Source: Cyathus striatus (taxonomy: Eukaryota > Basidiomycota > Agaricomycetes > Agaricales > Nidulariaceae). Taken from it: a stretch of 64,000 nt of DNA. Every line of letters starts with the position of its first letter. Positions within the stretch are counted from its first letter, which is position 1. Made by a program: the position numbers and the translations under genes. The stretch is taken from the NCBI GenBank assembly GCA_025738555.1, contig JAOVFP010000003.1, positions 434,001-498,000 of the forward strand. The letters run 5' to 3'. This document shows positions 57,286-64,000 of the stretch, piece by piece. The notes beneath the pieces are model-generated. The model made no database searches. It was not told where the DNA came from and was given only the letters and a program-made list of their open reading frames with translations.

Positions 57286-59396
57286 TGTTCCCACTACCTT
57301 TTAAGGTAAGTGGGTCTTAGGGGACTCTTGACATCCTGAAAAGGCAATTTTGAGATCTGACTTTGGGATCTCAACCTGATTGGTTCTTGCTGTGATCTCA
57401 ACCTGATTGGCTCCTGCCACTATTGAAACCAAAACTATTCAAAATGTATTTAGTACACTTATGAATTGAACCACTATTTCAATCAAATGTTATCCATTGA
57501 AAATCCTACTACTATATAATCTTGTGTTGTATTTATTTCCCATCTTCCTTGCTTCTATCTTGAACTGTGTGTTATCTTTACTCCTCCCTCATCTCTGATG
57601 AGCTAAAATCAATCCTCATTTCACAACGTGTGTTGCATTCCTTTTACTATTTACCTTGACTAACTTTCATAACCTACAGCCCTTCTATGTCTTCTTCACT
57701 CTCTGTCATAACTTCCTCCAACCTTCCTCCACATGCAACCTGAATTGAGCCATGTATGTTACATCCTTCTTAGTAATCTGTATGTTGCTCATTTCTCATC
57801 ATAGTTTTAATCCATTATTGGAAATCCAAAAAATTTATCACATATATTTATGTCTATGTAATGTTTGAAATATGTTATGAATCTCCATGGAATTAGCAAC
57901 AGTGCTAGCAATTATCCAGATATTAATAAGTTTCTAAAACATATCTTCTCAGGAAAATGTTTTTCAAATAACACACCTGAACTTTGTAAATCATATTCTG
58001 CCCAATTCTTGTCTTCTTATCATTTGAATTGCTATTTTATTGAAACTACTTATGTGCAACAAAGATCTGACTCATCTGTAGTCTCATTCTTTACAAAAAC
58101 TGCTATATGTCTGTACCTGCTATTTCATATGAATCAGTTTTATCATTTATAAATACTCTGAAAAGAAAGAATTGAAACTAATTGTTTCAGCTCATGTGAT
58201 TGATATTCTATATCACCTCAGACAGGGTAAAATTGGGGAAGGGTAAATATGGTACAAACATATTTAGTTAAAATTTAGAATATGTCACCAAATATATCTG
58301 CCACACATATTTGTAAACAATTTCAGAAAGGGAACATGGATTGGTTTATTGTACAGATAATAAAACAGAGTCAAAGTATGTGACATGCAAATATCCTTAT
58401 TGAAAATTTTCTGATTGGCTAATAATGGATATGAGACTGTGACATATTCATAATTGGTTTGAACAATTGGGACATGGAGCAAACATTCATTCCAACTTAC
58501 AATATGGACTTATATCTGACATAATAACAAATTTTGATCATCATTCTAATTGTTAACAAAATCTGTTTGTACCATATTTACCTTACCCTGATTTGACCTT
58601 GTCTGAGGTGTATGATTTATGGCATGTTGATGAACTTCAATATCAAATTATGAATCACCTTTGCAATGGTTTGTGTTCAGCATCTGATATATTTCAGTAT
58701 GTCTAATTTAAAGCTGAATGTTATGTGTCTTTGCAACAAATTGTCATAGCTGTACTTTCCACCATTTTATCTGACCTTCCTTTCCACACTCTCTGCACTT
58801 ATTGACTTGTATAGATTCTATCCATCCAGTTTCCCTTCCACTCTTCTGACTAAAGGTCACCAAGCTCTTATGTCATCTTACTCATCTGTTTCATTATCCA
58901 TTCTCCATTATGCTTTCTCCATCATACTCCAGGTATACTAGTCTCAGCATTCATCTCAATTGTTAGTCTGTCCTTGGTATATATTATATTCAAATACTAC
59001 TCCACCATCCACCACCATCTTATTATCCTTATCAACTAGTATACTAACATCCATTCATTCACCGGTCATTGGTGAAGTTGTATAATATTTAAGTAGCACA
59101 TCATGTACTACTATTACTCAGTTCAAATATCAACTAAGTTTCAGTCCCTCTTACTTGTCCTTGAGTTATACTCACCTCTGGCTTGAATCGTTACTTCCAC
59201 AGTAACGACTCTGCACTCCACACTCCACACTTCTGTCCCTCTCCTATTCCACACTCCCATCTCTCCCTTCCACACTCAAAATACCTGGACCATGAGAATG
59301 ACAAGGGGCACAGCATACAAGCTGAAGCCGATGGTCCTTCTGTCCTGCACTCCCTACCTTTGCCCTTCTGACCTTATGTTGAAATACTGGTCTTGA
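57286..59396 (+). mobile_element. Old LTR-like DNA related to the chromovirus family, with a MITE inserted
   Basis: The left end TGTTCCCACTACCTTTTAAG matches 22661. Near the right end (59291-59330) ACAAGGGGCACAGCATACAA with GCTGAAGCC matches the chromovirus LTR (18124-18160) closely, and a TCTTGACA end follows. The interior has only weak frames. Whether both ends belong to one LTR is uncertain, given the length. Confidence 0.4.
58214..58610. mobile_element. 397-bp MITE
   Basis: Inverted ends of about 45 bp: CACCTCAGACAGGGTAAAAT, and read inward from the right CACCTCAGACAAGGTCAAAT; both arms reach AAATATGGTACAAACA. Flanks share TAT, compatible with a TA or 3-bp target duplication (Tc1/mariner or PIF/Harbinger type). 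Confidence 0.8.
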
Positions 59397-59949
59397 CACA
59401 AATATCTTCCCAGTCAGAGTTAAAAATAAATGTATTACAAAATATACTCAATACCACTAATTCACATTCAGTACTAATACTTATTTTAAAATCTCTAACA
59501 TATTAATGAAGACAGCTTGTCATTCTTTTCTAATAAATATCTTTCTTCTGTGTTAAACAACTATGTGGCTTAACAAGTCTGAATTGTCTGGGGTATTTCC
59601 ATTTGCTTTATTTTAATCTATTACATAAATTACTGTATTTTAAATTTGTATTATTAATAAATATTCTCAATTCTATTACCTGGCCCTATTGTTTATTTGG
59701 TAGGTAGTGGGTTTTGCCGCTAGACGGCCCTATTTTTTATTTTGTAGAGACGGATGGTATAGTGTTCATTAGCACAACATAGCTCATTGATTTCTGTATA
59801 AAATCCGGGGCAGTGTCGTTAAGAGCAACTGTACGTGGGCAATCGAGAAGGTCATAAAAGCATGTAACTACAACAGAATTGGCTTAAGTAGGTATATCCA
59901 GCAGCGTCTCTCTCGACTCCCCCTTTCCATCCCATCCCATCCTATACTA
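59397..59949. repeat. Repeat fragment shared with 23893-24080
   Basis: 59700-59745 (GGTAGTGGGTTTTGCCGCTAGACGG, 20-base core TAGTGGGTTTTGCCGCTAGA) pairs with 23895-23938, and GTTAAGAGCAACTGTA pairs with the TTAAGAGCACTCTATG at about 24063. An old dispersed repeat; no gene. Confidence 0.5.
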
Positions 59950-61600
59950 TTCCAGCTAGCGGGGTGTGGTAAGTAGGTCCCTCCAGGTCAAGCGTCATGC
60001 ACACCACCTAACCCACCTATACCCCTCCGTCTTCAAGTGCACCCCCTTCCTCACACCTCCTCAACGTGTTTCCTTTCCTCCTTTCCTGAATGAAGTGAAC
60101 GAGGAGTCAGGATGCGGGTCTACAAGCGTCATCGCGAAAACGTTAATATATGAGTGTCAAGGAGTATGCGAGAGGAATGTATATTACATACGTATCTTGC
60201 AGCACACATAACTCTAAATGTCATCAGCAACGCAATCATCATAAAAAACAAAAGACTCACGTCTAACATTCACAGGAGCTCGCACCAGAGGACGTAATAG
60301 ACACGTATTTGGATGAATCACAGCGCGCCCTAACGAGACGACGCAGGCTGGCCACTAGCCTTCACCGTGGGACGTAGGTGATTTCGTACCAGACATCATC
60401 CTCGAAAACGAAGTATTCTTCGCAGTAGACGATGTAGTAGCACCCGGCAGTGAGTACCGAGAAAGACAAAACGGATGGGAGATCGGCTGGGAGGAGCTCA
60501 ACATTAGCTTTTAATCGACGAGGAACTTCGACGTACGCGGAGTGAGGAGGTTAGACCTCGACTGGTGAAAGAACTTGAAATGTTTGGCCATCTGAGATTT
60601 GGATTCTGAAAGGCGTGCGTGGTGATGTAGTCTGCACTTGGGCGGGATGAAGTGTCCTTCGGCGCTGGAACGGCTCCTTATGCTACTCCTTAGTTGTGTT
60701 CTGGAGTTCTTGGAGCATAGAGCAGTAAGAACAAGAAGTGCGTTAGTCTTTTGTGATGTCAATTCTGGATGGCGTGCAGAGTGTTCGAAGGCGTAGTATG
60801 TGCTTGGGAGGGTCAAGTGTCTGTCAGTGCTGGTACGGAGGCTGCCTACATTACTCTTTAGATGTGTTCTGGAGACCTTCTACCTTCGAGCGTAGGGTAC
60901 AGGAACGCCAGGGAATCCTGTGAGAATAAGGAGGGGATATCAGGACTGAAGTACCTTGGACAATGCAGGTGAGAGGGACATTACTTTTCATACGCCTTTG
61001 CCACCCCACGAGCGACCTCTTCCCTTCCCAATCGCAATACCCCTCTTCCATCATTCTCTCCTTCTTCAACAGAGACAGGGGACAGCGTCTTACCAATTCC
61101 CTATACTGCCCATGAATCTCGAACAAAGGCTTTTCATCGAGACAGAACGTACTAGAGGAATGTTTATGATGACGACGTAGGTAAAGAAGAAAAGCAGGAA
61201 GAAATGAGGATAGCGAACCAAACACATATGCCCGCAGCTCTAGATCTCTCCTAAACCAACAACCTCGGGCACCATCCCTATCCAGCCTAGCCGTCCCATC
61301 GACAGCGTTGACGGAACCTCTACAGCACTCGCCTTGGGTAGAGGTTACACCTCAGAATACTGAGGAGGTGCCCTCGGTTCATGTCTGGTGAAGTTCTGGT
61401 TACGATGGATCGGTGAGAAGGTGGAAGATCAGACTGCCTCTGCGCGTAAAGTCTCCTGTTGAGGTACACCTTATTCCTCTGGTACTGTAACGCGTTGTCG
61501 GCGGGGGTGGGTATGTTACTCCTGAGGTGGGTGCGACTGTCCAACGTTGCAACGACCGCCACCCATTGAGCTCGTCGAGCCCCATGCCTACGTAGGGTTA
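59950..61600. repeat. Relic gene block, copy 3, duplicate of 28291-29830
   Basis: Same orientation and order as 28291-29830, including AACTCTAAATGTCATCAGCA, TTCGACGTACGCGGAGTGAG and GAACGCCAGGGAATCCTG landmarks. Both copies carry stops. Probably a segmental duplication that also carried the glycoprotein-like relics. Confidence 0.6.
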
Positions 61601-62305
61601 CGCGTCGGTTCCCACGCTCTGGCCACCATCAGTTATAAGTGAGGATCGGGACAGGAGGATGGAGGCGGGAGGACGGAGACGGGTTGGTAGTAGACCGTAG
61701 GAGGAGGGACACGGAGAAGGGGGGTTAGCCGGTTAGGGGTTGACGTGCGTTGATGACAAAGCACGGCGGCTATACCTGCTTGACTAAGTGCTCGTCCTTC
61801 AACGTTTGTTCGGCGTTCGCATCGTCGTCCCATACTAAACCTGTCTAATTCATGTCTGAGTTCTACCGATAGAACCCTACTTTTCCAGCTAATATTTTTA
61901 TGAAAAATTTAATATGAGAATAAAGCAAAAATCGAGAAGAATACATTAATAATCACGCATCCTACTGAAGATAGCCCTCTACGAGATTTCGATATGACGA
62001 TTATAATCATTTGTCCTTCTAGGTTACTCAGTTCATCATTAAATGGGCTACTTATAAGATAAAATACGTCGAAATTCGAGCCAAGTTGTTCCTAGGGTCC
62101 TAAATCTTGCTCTTATCGTATTCATGATTACTTGCTTAGACCTTACGCAAAATGTGAATGCAAATATGATAGTTACCTTTGGAGATAAGGGTAGATATCT
62201 AATCTTTGATCCATACTGTTCAATCAATCGACGCGAAGTTTCATTCTATTCCTTTTACCTTTCTCCTTCCCTTCGAGTCACCCATATTATGATGCCTCAT
62301 GGCGA
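61601..62305. other. Intergenic; nothing specific seen
   Basis: Only short frames (62124-62348 plus) without splice support. Confidence 0.3.
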
Positions 62306-62308
62306 GGA

Positions 62309-62704
62309 TCATTTACTGTTTCCGAATCTCCCTGTAGTTAGTGCCTGAAAAATGCCTTGAATATTGCTGTTACTGAAGGTGTGTTCTTTTGTAAGTACAT
62401 TACTACAAACTACTGGTATTCGATCTTTGAATCTTACAAGGATCGCTATCAGATTCGCAGGAGAAATGATCGTGTCCTTAGCAGTAATAAGTACCTGCAG
62501 CGGTGGTAACTTGTAAGCACGTACTAGTACTGCATCAGGGAGCCTGGACCAGGGTAAAATTCTAAGGAAATTGGAGTTTCGGAGTGAGAGCACATTGATA
62601 ATCACTGAAGAGATGATCAATTCAGGATACAGGTGCATTTTGCGTCCATTCCATGGGAAGGTTCGTGTAAGCATCAGAAATTGTGTCCCATGAAGGATTA
62701 GCAC
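62309..62704 (-). CDS. Hypothetical protein, about 131 residues
   Basis: Minus-strand open frame that looks coding: it contains LRILPWSRLPDAVLVRAYKL and ANLIAILVRFKDRIPVVC, hydrophobic and Leu/Ile-rich with spaced basic residues. A Met at codon 35 or so (MHLYPELIIS) is an alternative start. No family recognised. Divergent from the DUF6533-like gene, whose start is only 90 bp away, so the two could share a promoter. Confidence 0.4.
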   Translation of the reverse strand: MLILHGTQFLMLTRTFPWNGRKMHLYPELIISSVIINVLSLRNSNFLRILPWSRLPDAVLVRAYKLPPLQVLITAKDTIISPANLIAILVRFKDRIPVVCSNVLTKEHTFSNSNIQGIFQALTTGRFGNSK

Positions 62705-62793
62705 TAAACTATTAATACATATAGGCGCCTGTTGTATTCCGTATATATATGAGCCTTAGGGACGGACGCCTACAATCCTATCAGAAGAGCAAT

Positions 62794-64000
62794 ATGAATC
62801 TTAACGATGATGATTTGATCAGCTTTATTCAAAACAATATAGCGGCAAGTGCGGTGTTTGGTACACTTAAATATTAACACGTTCTTCGTCGCTCTAACAT
62901 TCAGTTCCAGTTGCTGCTATAACTTCTTTGGTATATGATATGATACGTAATTTTACTGAAGAAGTATTTTTTCTACTATCCCATCATAATGTTCACTTAG
63001 CGATATTCTTCAGGTCAAATACATATGGAGGTAGGATATTGTGAACCAAAATTATTGATGCCTACCGAGCTCCACATTATACAGTGGCATGAAATGGTCA
63101 CTCCCAAAATTATTATACATTATTGCTCGGTATTCCGGTGTATTTTATCTTTTGTCAGCGAACTTTTTTCGATGTTTATATATTTTCTGAAAATCAACAG
63201 CATCGTTCTTTTTGGTGAATCCAGTTAAACTGTAAGTTGGCCACTGACAATTAACATAAATTCTAGCTCCCATACAAAATAGACATGCAGAGGTTTCCCA
63301 CCATGTATGTACATCATCTAAAAATATTTATTCAAACTTATTACAGCTACCTGTCAGATGTATGCATCAACATGTTTAGTGCAATCACACATTCTGAGCT
63401 ATTTTGATAGATGCTCATCTTCTATGTGGTTCCATACATTGTAAGTATACAAAATTCGGGTACTTAGAGAAGAGTTATATGATTTTTCTTTTAAAGTGGA
63501 GCACATGTACCTCCTGGTTCAGTTGACCTGATATTTATACTCCGTGTGTGTGCGCTGTATGGCAATAGTAAAGGAAGTACGCATTCACTCTCAGGTTATC
63601 ACTTGCTCAACGTTTATACTCACATCTTAATAGTCATTTTATGTCTAATAACTCTGTTCGTAGGCACGGAAAAATATTGAGCAGAAGACATATTCACTTA
63701 TCAAGCATCGTGGATCTAGCACAAATCACGGTGTGTTGACCATAAAGGCTTAGTAATGAAAGAGTACTTACCATAATGTGTTTCAGGTTTCATTGACATT
63801 TTCAGCACTTGTGTCCATTGCTTATTCGAAATCAGCTGTGGCTATCCCGAGTATAGGATGTATAGGATTTGTACCTCACTTCCTTACAAAACAACAAACG
63901 ACCTCTTACGTCGTCACACTTGCTCTTCATAGTACGTCGGTTTATTTTATTTTCCCAAAAATATGGCCCTTCAAATGCCCACACTGCAGCCACATTATTT
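62794..64000 (+). CDS. DUF6533-family membrane protein, 3' partial
   Basis: Exon 1 62794-62848 (MNLNDDDLISFIQNNIAA), exon 2 62905-62963, a 17-nt microexon 63014-63030, exon 4 from 63085. Joined, these read ITSLVYDMIRNFTEE, then VKYIWSGMKWSLPKLLYIIA with a following ARYSG: the N-terminal LVYD..F.EEV.YIW......K.LY...RY signature of DUF6533 proteins, which have about seven membrane segments. Further downstream, LIFILRVCALYGNSK (about 63524-63570) matches the next conserved block (LRVYALYG), and FSALVSIAYSKSAVAIPSIG (about 63793-63860) may be a later one. Introns between 63180 and 63800 are not fully resolved. The gene runs past the window. Function of the family is unknown; it is expanded in Agaricomycetes. 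Confidence 0.65.

Overview
This is a repeat-rich window from a filamentous fungus, most likely an Agaricomycete basidiomycete. The evidence is many short introns of about 45-70 nt with GT..AG ends, NACHT genes with a single N-terminal ATPase domain, a DUF6533-type membrane protein at the right edge, a Ty3/gypsy chromovirus, relics of Tnp2/Plavaka-like and Mutator-like (MULE) transposases, and strong CpG loss in old repeats. There are no bacterial operons, rRNA genes or convincing intact tRNA genes. All splice models below were read by eye from splice sites and reading frame.

Layout. 0-9 kb is a mostly genic block: a 5'-truncated gene with tandem 21-nt microexons (17-1375), a small minus-strand gene (2595-2992), an 11-exon gene with more microexons and a poly-C frame break (3305-5873), a 90-aa gene (6270-6696) and a three-exon minus-strand gene with a Cys-rich motif (7329-8983). 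11.1-19.4 kb is a non-autonomous terminal-inverted-repeat (TIR) transposon with a 9-bp target duplication, into which a nearly pristine chromovirus (11591-18280, LTRs differing at one base) has jumped. 20.0-22.6 kb and 30.8-33.5 kb hold two paralogous NACHT genes, with a third copy of part of their upstream region at about 10.4 kb. Between them (25.4-29.9 kb) lie several broken copies of a secreted-glycoprotein-like gene and a minus-strand companion, both duplicated again at 56.6-57.0 and 60.0-61.6 kb.

33.7-36 kb is minisatellite DNA. 36.5-39.0 kb holds a hAT-type MITE and a second copy of the 1.6-kb TIR transposon. 39.2-54.2 kb is one Tnp2-like transposase gene blown apart by three insertions: two short MULE-like elements (9- and 11-bp target duplications) and an 8.8-kb TIR element of unidentified superfamily, which itself contains a truncated MULE, which in turn contains a solo LTR. 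54.4-56.0 kb is the decayed companion ORF of the transposase. 57-59.4 kb is old LTR-like DNA with a MITE. 62.3-64 kb is genic again, ending in a DUF6533-family gene that runs off the window.

How it fits together. The window reads as a transposon graveyard with CpG-to-TpG decay: every premature stop I identified in the transposase relics is TGA where arginine (CGA) fits. One fresh retrotransposon and one CpG-rich solo LTR overlie this. The host genes most interesting for function are the NACHT pair (NLR-like signalling ATPases), whose bodies share the CpG-poor composition of the old repeats and whose 3' ends both stop matching at the same codon.
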